Assembly: GCA_002803225.1 (NCBI GenBank)
Contig: NXFV01002068.1
Coordinates: 1-10,005, forward strand
Length of the DNA: 10,005 bases
From: Gamarada debralockiae
Lineage: Eukaryota > Ascomycota > Leotiomycetes > Helotiales > Hyphodiscaceae
Direction of reading: 5' to 3'
The translations under genes and the position numbers were made by a program. Below the pieces are notes generated by a model, which saw only the letters and a program-made list of their open reading frames with translations, had not been told where the DNA came from and searched no databases. Positions 1 through 7,371 of this stretch are shown piece after piece; position 1 is the stretch's first letter; every line of letters begins with the position of its first letter.

Positions 1-1029
1 TCGAGTTGAGTGACAGAGATCATAGGCCTTGGCTAATAACGAGAGATACGGAGCTGTGCTCTTGAAGCTGCAGATGGCTCCTGTTTCCAATTTCGGGACT
101 TTCCAACTTTTACCAACCAGAACTTCACACTCAACGCATGCTCCGCATTTCCAGTCCCCACAACTTGCCTTTTTCTTCTCTTTTTTCTACTCAAAATTAC
201 TACGTGTAACCGCTATATCTATATTTTCATCTCCTACACTAAGAATCAATCAACTATCCCCTAGACTACTCTCCCCTCTCCCCTCGTCTGTCGGCAAGAA
301 TTCTCTATAGATCAGCCCTCTAGTAAAAGTCAGCGTATAACTCATTAAGGACCTTCGACGTCTACTCAGTAAGCTCTCTCAACGTCTACCGAAGACCCCT
401 CTTAGATCACCTGGAATAATTCGCACAGACGGGAGTTTAAAAAGAACGAGAAGGCGAGTAGCCTAAGGCATCTAGAGGCTTCAATACCAAGAGACGCGAA
501 AGAGAGGATAATAAGGCACTGAAGAATCCAGGCGCAAGTACGTAGATAGATTGCGCCTGAACGGGTACAGCGAGGTGGAGATCCAGAAGCGTCTGAGGAG
601 AATAAGGCGGGTTTCAAGATTGCTATCGTGGATGACTACGTTGTGGTTGGTGTGGGTAGGGTGTAAAGCTATTGTGTGGTGTGCGAGGAGGGTGAGGGGT
701 GAGAGTGATGGGAGGAGGATGATTGAGTGACGGGAGGACTGAGTGGTTGAAGCAGAGGCTGAGAAGGGAAGAAATCTTAAGGGAATAGGATCTGTTTGTT
801 GGGTAATGGGAAGAATGTGGAAAGTATCAGAGGGTACTGAGGGATTGGGAGGCTGGTGCTTCAAACTTCTCATTCGGTTGATTGTGAAGTCATGAAGTGG
901 ATCTCGGCGTGCAATCTCAGGAGCTCGTCTAACCGAACTATCTCGTCGCAGTTTAATGCGGTGATGTTCAAATAACGCCAATTGATCGTACGCCGTATAA
1001 GTTACCATATACTGTTATCTATTTCTAAA
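1..1029. other. Left intergenic region, possible decayed gene
   Basis: I see no complete gene here. From about 160 to 295 the plus strand is strongly pyrimidine-rich, the kind of tract that precedes transcription starts in filamentous fungi. After it come open stretches without an ATG: 406-519 in one frame and 515-727 in another. The second reads like an amphipathic helix (RRKYVDRLRLNGYSEVEIQ at about 530-586) followed by a Trp/Leu-rich hydrophobic run at about 630-690. This may be a broken plus-strand gene whose start is lost, or an exon of a gene I cannot model. From 730 to 1029 I see nothing except the likely 3' untranslated region of the aminotransferase gene to the right. I recognise no family. 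Confidence 0.3.
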
Positions 1030-2343
1030 TTAAGGATCCTCTCCCGCAGCAACCTCCTCAATCGCCTCCCTAATAATCCGACATCCCTTCGCCATATCCT
1101 CCTTCGTAATATTCAACGGCGGGATAAACCTCAACGTATCATAAATCGAAGTCGTCAAAATCAGCATGTCCTTCTCCAAACACTTCGCCTGAACCTTTGA
1201 AGCGTATCCCTTCCCCGGTTGAAACTCCAGGGCCAACATCAATCCCAGACCCCTAACATCGTAGATCATCTTTCCAGTCTTGGAGTCCTTCCACGCAGCT
1301 TCCAGCATACCCTTCAATTCCGCTCCTCGCACCTTGACATTCTCCAAGATCTTCTCGTCTTTGAATGCTTTCGCTACCGCAACACCAGCTGCGCAAGAGA
1401 CTGCATTTCCAGCATACGTTCCTCCCATGGAGCCAGGCTTTTGCAGGTCCATCAACTCCTTCCTGGAAACAATTCCCGAAAGCGGGAAACCGTTCGCAAT
1501 TCCCTTAGCCATGATCAAAATATCTGGCCGGACTCCCCAATGCTCGATCGCGAACATCTTGCCTGACCGGCCAAATCCAGATTGAACCTCATCGATCACG
1601 AGAAGAATGTTGTTCTTGTCGCAAATCTCACGGACTTTGGCGAGGTATCCAGCTGGAGGAGGTACATAGCCACCTTCGCCGAGGATAGGCTCGATGAAGA
1701 TAGCTGCTGTATCGGAAGGAGCAGTCTCTCGCTTCAAGAGCAGCTCAAGCTGAAGGACGGGATCCATGCAGCAATTTTCGAACCCGTACTTTCCGTCCGA
1801 GTGAGTGGCGATGGAGCATTGCTTGCAATACGGGAAAGGCACGCCAAAAACGCCGGGCATCAATGGAGCGTAGTTCTCGCCGTATATAGTCTTTGACTTA
1901 GTCATTGCCATAGTTCCAAAAGTGCGTCCATGGTAAGAACCTTGCATGACAATGATATTCTGCTTCTTCGTAGAATGTCTAGCGAGTTTGACAGCAGCTT
2001 CTACAGCTTCGGAGCCAGAGTTCCAGAAGAAGAAGGTATCCAGTGACTTGTGCGGCATGAGCGGGATGAGAGACTCAATGAGATTAAGGTAGGGTTTCTG
2101 AAAGGCGATGTTGACTTGGCCGTGGACCAGCTTTCCAACTTGCTCTTGTGCGGCTTTTGTCACTGCTGGATGGCAATGGCCAATGTTGGTAACTCCAATG
2201 CCAGATGTGAAGTCTAGCATCTTGCGACCTTCGGTGGTGGTGACATAGCTTCCTGCGCCGGACTCCAGGACCTCTGTTGATAGCCGTCCGATACCTTTAG
2301 CAACGTGCTTGACGCCGAATTGAGCCAACTTTGATACACTCAT
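1030..2343 (-). CDS. Class-III PLP aminotransferase, 4-aminobutyrate transaminase type
   Basis: A complete, intronless 437-aa enzyme of PLP fold type I. The likely reaction is transfer of the amino group of 4-aminobutyrate to 2-oxoglutarate (GABA shunt), giving succinate semialdehyde and glutamate; related omega-amino acids are possible substrates. Landmarks in order: DFTSGIGVTNIGHCHP near 44-59, the NSGSEA phosphate-binding loop at 108-113, the cofactor-ring stack SYHGR at 136-140, EPILGEGG at 218-225, the DEVQSGFGR aspartate D251 that pairs with the pyridine nitrogen, the Schiff-base lysine K280 in MAKGIANG, and T309 in GGTY. All expected catalytic residues are present. No clear mitochondrial presequence is visible, and the start resembles bacterial-type GabT rather than the longer Uga1/GatA enzymes, so a cytosolic location is likely but inferred. 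The ATG has A at -3 (AATCATG) and the upstream frame gives no better start. It does not belong functionally with the genes to the right. Four cysteines (173, 176, 191, 192) form an unusual cluster. Other class-III members, such as acetylornithine or alanine-glyoxylate enzymes, are less likely given the close match to GabT motifs. Confidence 0.93.
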   Translation of the reverse strand: MSVSKLAQFGVKHVAKGIGRLSTEVLESGAGSYVTTTEGRKMLDFTSGIGVTNIGHCHPAVTKAAQEQVGKLVHGQVNIAFQKPYLNLIESLIPLMPHKSLDTFFFWNSGSEAVEAAVKLARHSTKKQNIIVMQGSYHGRTFGTMAMTKSKTIYGENYAPLMPGVFGVPFPYCKQCSIATHSDGKYGFENCCMDPVLQLELLLKRETAPSDTAAIFIEPILGEGGYVPPPAGYLAKVREICDKNNILLVIDEVQSGFGRSGKMFAIEHWGVRPDILIMAKGIANGFPLSGIVSRKELMDLQKPGSMGGTYAGNAVSCAAGVAVAKAFKDEKILENVKVRGAELKGMLEAAWKDSKTGKMIYDVRGLGLMLALEFQPGKGYASKVQAKCLEKDMLILTTSIYDTLRFIPPLNITKEDMAKGCRIIREAIEEVAAGEDP

Positions 2344-3574
2344 GATTTCCGTGCACTAGGAAGGAGGTTGTTGACGATGTTGAGTTGAGGCACGATCAAA
2401 GGTCTTGTTGAGGGAACGAAAAACGAAATCCCTGACGGGCTACGTCACTGGCTAGCGTGAAGGCCGTGCACCCCGACGACAAAGAACCCTGAAAATTTGA
2501 AGTCTTTTCGCTCTGTCGTTCTTTCCTTCTCTTCTCTTTCTCTTAAATATTTATATTCGAAAATAGAGACCCAGTTGATTTGCTCTTAGTCAATATATAC
2601 AAAAATTCTGTCATGCCTGTTGCACTGTTTGCCGTCAAAATCGTTCAGACCAAAAAATAAGCTTTCTTAGCAGCTCTCCCCACGATCCCGCGCCAACGGC
2701 GCTGGCTGGTCTCCAGCCAATCAAAGCCTCTCATTTCGTCAGCAACCTTATGAACACAACTCACTTCAACTTCTCATAGTGCTCACATACCTCCTATACA
2801 ATTTCCAAAGAAATTTTCGCAGCAATTAAATGACGAATGAAAGGCTGTGAAGCGAGGTATCAACTATGTGACTTGCCAGGTTCAGCAAAGAAGAGTTGCC
2901 TCCTGTGTCTGCCATTCTTCTAACCGTTTCTTTTTCTGTTCTTGATTCCGTTGTTGCACCGTCTCCTTTCGAAAACTCATTCTAGTGGACAACCCATTTG
3001 CAAAATCTTTCAGCAAACAAATAATTCATTCTGTCTGTTCAGCGATTGAAAGTTCACCCAAGATATCAAGCGAAGTGGAGTTCCTACTAATGCAAAGTCA
3101 GAGTGAACAACCACGCGACGAGATATGTGAACGTCTTTGAGGGGTGACACTAGTGTGAATTTGGTTGAAGTTATTGAAAGATTTGCTGAGCATGTCCCTA
3201 GATGTACAACAGAAGCTTTGAATAAAGGAGAGGTGGGGTAGCTAGCATCCAACAATGTGAGGCCATTAGCCGAGCACGTTCTTGAGATGTGCAACGAAAC
3301 CTCAAAAGGGGAACTATTATGTATCTGGCTGCCTAAATTTAAACCGAAATCCGACTGTTTTGCAACATGTAACAAAACCAAAACTCTATTCAAGAAGTGA
3401 ATATCAGAGATAGATTCAGTTTGGAGTTGAGCACTTTATTTGGGAGTAAGGAGCGCGGTGAATTCGAGCTTGAAAGTTTTCTCTAGGTTTCCGCATTGCC
3501 TACAAAGCTTTCCTTCTTCCTTGAACAATCTCTCACTTTTCCCAGCGATTATACCAATCTCAAATTTAAGCATC
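2344..3574. promoter_or_regulatory. Intergenic region with aminotransferase promoter
   Basis: This holds the promoter of the minus-strand aminotransferase and that of the decayed plus-strand BTB gene. Possible elements: TACGTCA at 2441-2447 (TGACGTA on the aminotransferase strand, CRE/ATF-like), and a perfect 6-bp hairpin GGCTGG-TCT-CCAGCC at 2704-2718 overlapping a CCAAT pentamer at 2717-2721. A C/T-rich tract on the plus strand at 2511-2546 precedes only a 15-codon ORF at 2613-2660. The stretch 3064-3393 holds degenerate repeats, listed separately. C/T-rich DNA at 3500-3540 looks like the former BTB leader. The sites are single matches to short motifs, so their function is unproven. Confidence 0.35.
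3064..3393 (-). repeat. Four degenerate 25-29-codon repeats in a minus-strand open frame
   Basis: The minus strand is open from 3435 to 3010 (about 142 codons) but has no ATG; the first start-like codon is TTG at 3393. Counting residues from that TTG, the translation contains four related units centred on a His: LLHVAKQSDFGL, VSLHISRTCSANG, SVVHLGTCSANLS and VHISRRVVVHSDFAL. The His residues are at 9, 35, 64 and 89. The middle units share SP near their start and TCSAN, and the codons for H, T, S, A and SP differ mostly at third positions. That suggests a former coding repeat on this strand. Identity between units is low, and the plus strand also gives weakly similar repeats. I do not recognise a family. 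It may be a fragment of a repeat-containing gene or non-coding degenerate tandem repeat. Confidence 0.35.
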
Positions 3575-4902
3575 ATGGCAACTCCCCAGGTATGTGATAT
3601 CATCTCATAGATCCAGGGTCCATTAATTGTTCAACTACAATGAACAATTGGGAAAGCTCAAGCTAATACTGGACAGATCACCACTGTCTCAAATGGCGAC
3701 CTCATTCTTAAGCTCGTTAGGGCTGAGTAGAGCGAAGACGCTGCCGGCAACATCACCTTCCAAGTCATCGAAGAGCTAGCAGACTTCCAAGTCTCCCGTC
3801 AAGTAATCGGCAGCTCTAAGCACTTCAAGACAATCCTTACAGGTCTATTCGAAGAACCCACTTAACATGTGTCCAACTCCATGACAAGATTGCTGCCAGC
3901 TTAGACCTTTGGCTTCGATACTTGCATGGTGTTCCCTGACCGACGAGTCCTACAACCTTCCAGTCGCCGAGTTCTACCATGTCATTCAGCTGAGCTTTAA
4001 GCGTGGTCTTCATATCGAGAATTTCAATGCTTGGTTTTTCGAGTATTGGAAACGTTTGGAGGAAGTGGAGAAGAAGGCCACCCCGAAGTCTGATGTCGAC
4101 CGCTTACGCCAGTTGGCATATCCGTGCAAATCTTCGACCATCCGTGGGCTGAGAAATTTGTGTCCACACATCTCTGATACAATGAAGTTGGCCACATTCA
4201 AGAGGATAATCCGACAAATCTCCTTTATCTTCATTGTGAAAGGGGTGTTTTCGGTAAATGAATCATTCCCATATCGTTTTGAAAATTCCAGTCGTAGGGT
4301 ATGAACTCTGATCGCCTGATCTGTTGAGCGATTATAGTCTGATTACTCAACATGACTGAGCCATCGAAGTCGACGGTGCAAGTAACGTGGGAGATGATTT
4401 ATGACGGGCTTGACAGCGTTGTTAAACCGCTCTACTCGTTTGGTTGACTGATATCTTATGTGCCCATTACACACTATGGCAGCATTCGCGACTAACATTC
4501 TGACTTTCAACTACATTCTGTTTGAAGGTGCATGTAACGAATACTCAACAGATATCAATTTCAAGCGGGTGGTGAACAAAGTCAATAAGGATTGGGATGA
4601 TCTTTGCCTCGACTGCATGGACAGTTCCAATCCGAGAACTGGCAGTTCGAGTACTGACTACTGGCTTCACAACTCGGATGAGATGAAGTGAGCGAATTCT
4701 GCTGGATTAAACATAAGCGCAATTCATGGTACTTCCCCTCCATGGGCCGCCAGGAGCGGATGGAGGCGCACGAGAGAGAGAGATGCAGGACCGGAAAAAT
4801 CAGAGACAAGAGGAGAATGAGGGGGCTGAGCGGATGAATGGACATACAGAGTCTGAGGTTGATTCAGGAGGTTGGGGAACCCTAAATGCATCAGGCTGGT
4901 AA
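3575..4902 (+). pseudogene. Decayed BTB/POZ-domain gene (fungal expanded family)
   Basis: Remains of a BTB/POZ protein with a Cys-motif C-terminal block, from a family with many copies in Leotiomycetes and Eurotiomycetes. Exon 1 encodes MATPQ, then an 87-nt intron, then the BTB start (GDLILKLV at about 3695; VSRQVIGSSKHFKTIL at 3791-3838). Next come LDLWLRYLHG at 3898-3927, LTDESYNLPVAEFYHVIQ at 3936-3989, RQLAYPC to 4127, QIFDHPW from 4127, DDLCLDCMDSSNP near 4596-4634, WYFPSMGRQER at 4727-4759, and an acidic tail ending LNASGW with TAA at 4900-4902. Breaks: in-frame stops at 3728 (TAG), 3863 (TAA) and 4175 (TGA), and frame changes near 3866-3883, 3934, 4127, 4690 and 4772-4783. Each frame change is equivalent to a 1-nt loss. 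The part at 4262-4457 is too eroded to align by eye. Partners of BTB proteins are often cullin-3 ligases, but for this family the role is not established to my knowledge. It is not expected to make a functional protein. Confidence 0.82.
3590..3676 (+). other. Retained spliceosomal intron in the BTB pseudogene
   Basis: An 87-nt phase-0 intron with donor GTATGT, a CTAAT branch-point match at 3663-3667 and acceptor GGACAG. Splicing joins MATPQ to ITTVSNGDLIL, placing a short first exon just ahead of the BTB domain. The intact splice signals in a gene whose frame is broken suggest that decay is fairly recent. Confidence 0.7.
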
Positions 4903-5909
4903 CTTTCTGTTACTGCATAGCCCGTCTGGAAGTGGGAAGGATTATAGTACTAAATCCGGGTTTGATTTTTTTTCTTCGCCCAATCTCTAATTGTCTAGAT
5001 CTATTGGACGGTGTAGGGGATTTGATATTATCCTCTTCATCATCTATCTTCGGTCTTGGAAGGAGGGGTTGGGTTGCTTTACGATAACTTCAGCGTGTAA
5101 TTACTAGGACAGACCTAATGTTTGCTCTCTGAGAACATAGTACCTGAAGCGTATAGGTCATTGTATTGAGCTGGTTACAGTTTCGTAGTCGACTCTAACG
5201 CCTCATTTGCTTTCAACACAGCCACGATTATTCAAGTCATGGCCTAACAAGATATACATGCTTGAGGTTCAACTCGTGAAGCAGAGAATCCGTTCAAGCT
5301 CCCCGCTATAGAGTACTGACACTACAGGGACCTTCTCAAGCCGTTTTTATATCACATATGGATCAGGAGCATGTACCTTACTGCAAATTTGTTTCCTAAA
5401 CTTGTTTTGTATTCGCAAGATGAAATGATAACTGCATGATTTTTTAGGGCTTAATGCAGAGTCGAGTATATTACAAGAACCATCTAAGGAGAGAAGAAAG
5501 GGAAAGCTCTCTTCCCGATAAAAATGAACTGTAGCCATTAAATAGGGGACTCGGAGAAAAGGTTGGAGGGAACGTTCTAACATTTTAAAAGAGTATGTGA
5601 GAGTTATATTTATGTCCCAAATGTGGGAGGGGGAGGAAGGGCGGGTCTGTGCAGTCTAGTCACCTAATCTACTACCGCACCCAAAATATTGTAACCTTAC
5701 CGAGATAAGGGTAAACAGCGGAACATTTAAAGTAGTTTTGGTTTTTTTCCGACCTGTGCCAGTCTGGGAGCCCCTAGTCTCGCTACAATATTCTGGGTGG
5801 TGCAGTGTAGCTACCACATGTCTATACTCTTCCTATCGTCCGTAGTAGCCACGGTAACGGAGATTTCAAGGTAGATAACTCGTAATTCAATTCCAACCTG
5901 TAACAAATA
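4903..5909. other. Gene-free AT-leaning spacer
   Basis: About 1 kb between the BTB pseudogene and the end of the minus-strand amyloid-motif gene. The open frames here are short (under 80 codons), of ordinary composition and without recognisable motifs, so I call none as a gene. The right-hand 200 bases, next to the 3' end of the minus-strand gene, hold an inverted repeat pair described separately. I see no tRNA, terminator hairpin or transposase remnant in the rest. Confidence 0.5.
5678..5799. repeat. 16-bp inverted repeat pair, possible small foldback/MITE-like element
   Basis: CACCCAAAATATTGTA at 5678-5693 is matched in inverted orientation by TACAATATTCTGGGTG at 5784-5799, with 15 of 16 pairs and a spacer of 90 bases. 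The 122-bp unit has the size of a miniature inverted-repeat element and ends CACCCA/TGGGTG. An imperfect 17-bp direct repeat lies outside it: TGTGCAGTCTAGTCACC at 5648 and GGTGCAGTGTAGCTACC at 5799, 13 of 17 identical and overlapping the right arm end. No clean target-site duplication is visible, so a mobile origin is only a possibility. Confidence 0.4.
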
Positions 5910-6764
5910 TCACCCTATTTTATACTTATCATCTCTTACAGCAGAAAGGAGAGAGCTTAGCCTAGCAGCGTTAATATGACCATTTAATTGGTTGCTCTTT
6001 CCGGACGCTACCATATTCGAATAACAATTCTTGGGGCCGAGACGGTTTGATAGGAGACTGTAGCCTACATCGCCGTTCACCTGAAGTGCTTCTTCAGTCG
6101 AGATGACATTCTTATAAATGTGGTGACGAGGCTGATGTTGTCTGCAAGACCCCTTTTCTGGTTCGCTGTCTCTCAAGGCGGGGCCCGAGATGTCCGATAT
6201 TGTCTGCTTTATGTCAGCTACTATATTCTCAAGTCGAATAAGCAGTCGTGCAGCACACAATATAAACCATACCGGAGTCAAAGGCGTTGATCTGTGCTGA
6301 TTTGTTGTCCGTAAGGCATCCACTCTGTTCAGAATCGTCGAGGTCAGATGCATATTGACTTCCAGGACACTCAATCCCAAAGCACTCTTCTTCGCCTCGA
6401 TCTGCGCAAACGCCTCCGCAACCTTCGCTTCCCCTGGGTTACCCAAGTACGCCTTCACCGCTCTCTTGAGCCGCGATTTTTTCGTCTGCGCGAGCATCTC
6501 TTTCAGCACCTTGTCCAACACCGCTATCTGCTCTGCAAGCGTGTCGGCGTGCGCGAGTACATTCTGTGTCTGCAGCGCGTCGTTGCACCGGATGAGCATC
6601 ACAGTCTCGGAAAGCTGGTCCAGCTGCTCGCAGCCAAAGCGGAGCTTTGCGGGCGCGGCTTCTAGAGTTCCGTAGAGTCGGCTTAGCGAGGCCACAATGC
6701 TAATGGTGTAGTGGCCGATTTGCGCAATGGAGGCAAGCGCGCCGATGGCCTCGAGACCGGTCAT
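5910..6764 (-). CDS. SesA/HeLo-like protein with two HRAM-like amyloid repeats (putative cell-death effector)
   Basis: Reads as a 284-aa protein in one open frame, close to the usual length of HET-S-type effectors. Residues 1-30 are a hydrophobic, Gly/Ala-rich helix (GLEAIGALASIAQIGHYTIS). Residues up to about 200 are helical with heptad-like Leu spacing (about 62-95) and a basic patch KKSRLKRAVK at 95-104, as in SesA or HeLo-like domains of fungal NLRs and death effectors. The C-terminus has two repeats, YKNVISTEEALQVNGDVG (217-234) and YSNMVASGKSNQLNGHIN (248-265). Their spacing (31 residues) and Gly/Asn turns recall HET-s-related amyloid motifs. By analogy the repeats would be templated into a beta-solenoid amyloid that activates the N-terminal domain at the plasma membrane. 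A 69-nt in-frame intron may remove residues 165-187. The start ATG has A at -3. Base composition falls from GC-rich at the 5' end to AT-rich over the last 90 codons. It is divergent from the CaaX gene that carries the same repeats. The motif pattern is seen; pore formation is inferred. Confidence 0.75.
   Translation of the reverse strand: MTGLEAIGALASIAQIGHYTISIVASLSRLYGTLEAAPAKLRFGCEQLDQLSETVMLIRCNDALQTQNVLAHADTLAEQIAVLDKVLKEMLAQTKKSRLKRAVKAYLGNPGEAKVAEAFAQIEAKKSALGLSVLEVNMHLTSTILNRVDALRTTNQHRSTPLTPVWFILCAARLLIRLENIVADIKQTISDISGPALRDSEPEKGSCRQHQPRHHIYKNVISTEEALQVNGDVGYSLLSNRLGPKNCYSNMVASGKSNQLNGHINAARLSSLLSAVRDDKYKIG
5970..6116 (-). other. Two HRAM-like amyloid repeats of the effector
   Basis: Repeat 1 lies at 6063-6116 and repeat 2 at 5970-6023. 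Both fit Y-x-N-[VM]-x(9)-N-G-x-[VI]-[GN], with the aromatic-to-NG distance exactly 13 residues in each. They are joined by a 13-residue linker (YSLLSNRLGPKNC). In the HET-s fold, two such repeats each form one turn of stacked beta strands, with the Gly/Asn pair at a turn. Assignment to a specific HRAM class is not possible by eye. Confidence 0.65.
6204..6272 (-). other. Candidate 69-nt in-frame intron in the amyloid-motif effector gene
   Basis: On the minus strand a GTATGG donor follows codon P164. A CTGAC branch-point match (forward 6213-6217) lies 7 bases before the acceptor AAAGCAG. The length is a multiple of three and contains no stop, so both spliced (261 aa) and unspliced (284 aa) products stay in frame. 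The encoded segment VWFILCAARLLIRLENIVAD is more hydrophobic than its surroundings, which favours an intron. However, RLENIVADIKQTI also reads well as a coiled-coil linker, so the choice is open. Confidence 0.45.
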
Positions 6765-7371
6765 GATAATATGATAATGGTGAAATGTAAAATTTGTGAG
6801 TAGGTATGCTGTTGAAATGGGCGAGCCGTACTTTTCATGATTTGGGATTATGTCCTTCTTGCCACGTGGGGTTGCGGCTCTCCGGAAGAGTGCCGTCTAG
6901 GATGCCCCCAAGCTTGTCAACCTACGCCGTGGATGCCTCGCGTCGAAGGATGGAGGTTGACTCCTGCAAAGGATAAATTGTAGGTAAATGTTATTAAGTA
7001 CCGGCCAGCGTCTAACCAGATATAGGCAAAGCGGTGACATTTAGGAGAGCTGATTAGTGAGACCACCCATGAATTCACAGCCACAATAACCTCACATTAA
7101 TATTTTATTTATCGTTGTACAGGAATACTTAGGCCGGAATCAAATCGGTGTTTATACGCATGTGCGACGGCTCTGGGGCCTTTGAAGTTCACCACTTGAT
7201 TGGTGGCGAAACGAAAGCGATGGCCTTACAATGGAGGTTTCACAGCGACCTCTGAAAAGGCCGTTTCTGCTACTGCTATTCTCCTCCCAGATTCCTTGAA
7301 ATCACAGGTCATGGAGTGGTAGTGCATACAGAGTACATCTCTCTACAAAACGAACCTCCCAAGCACTGATC
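6765..7371. promoter_or_regulatory. Shared divergent promoter region of the amyloid-motif gene pair
   Basis: A 607-bp intergenic region separates the two divergent start codons, and both genes begin in the same ATCATG context. Candidate elements: a palindromic CACGTG E-box at 6863-6868, a TATTTTATTTA run at 7101-7111, and a CCAAT pentamer on the minus strand (7199-7203) within the inverted repeat CACCA...TGGTG at about 7190-7205. Co-regulation of the pair is plausible from the arrangement but is not shown by any paired motif I could find. There are no coding open frames of note. Confidence 0.4.

Noticed and set aside
29..310. 93-codon plus-strand open frame near the left edge
   Set aside because: It starts only at TTG and reads through a pyrimidine-rich tract; no domain or ATG.
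481..1008. 175-codon minus-strand open frame downstream of the aminotransferase
   Set aside because: Composition is low-complexity Leu/Ser/Pro/His with no motif, and it overlaps better coding-like signal on the plus strand; likely a chance frame.
1219..1896. Plus-strand open frames opposite the aminotransferase
   Set aside because: They are antisense shadows of a well-conserved enzyme-coding frame.
2613..2660. 15-codon ORF MPVALFAVKIVQTKK after a C/T tract
   Set aside because: Too short, with no splice donor to join further exons; could be chance.
4582..4845. Minus-strand open frame over the BTB C-terminal block
   Set aside because: The opposite strand carries the recognisable DLCLDCMD and WYFPSMGR blocks, so this is a shadow.
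3575..4902. Repeat-induced point mutation as the cause of BTB gene decay
   Set aside because: The three stops fit C-to-T change, but the many single-base frame changes are not a RIP signature and no paralogue is available for comparison.
6348..6675. Plus-strand open frames opposite the effector helical domain
   Set aside because: They mirror the GC-rich coding frame of the minus-strand gene and have no motif.
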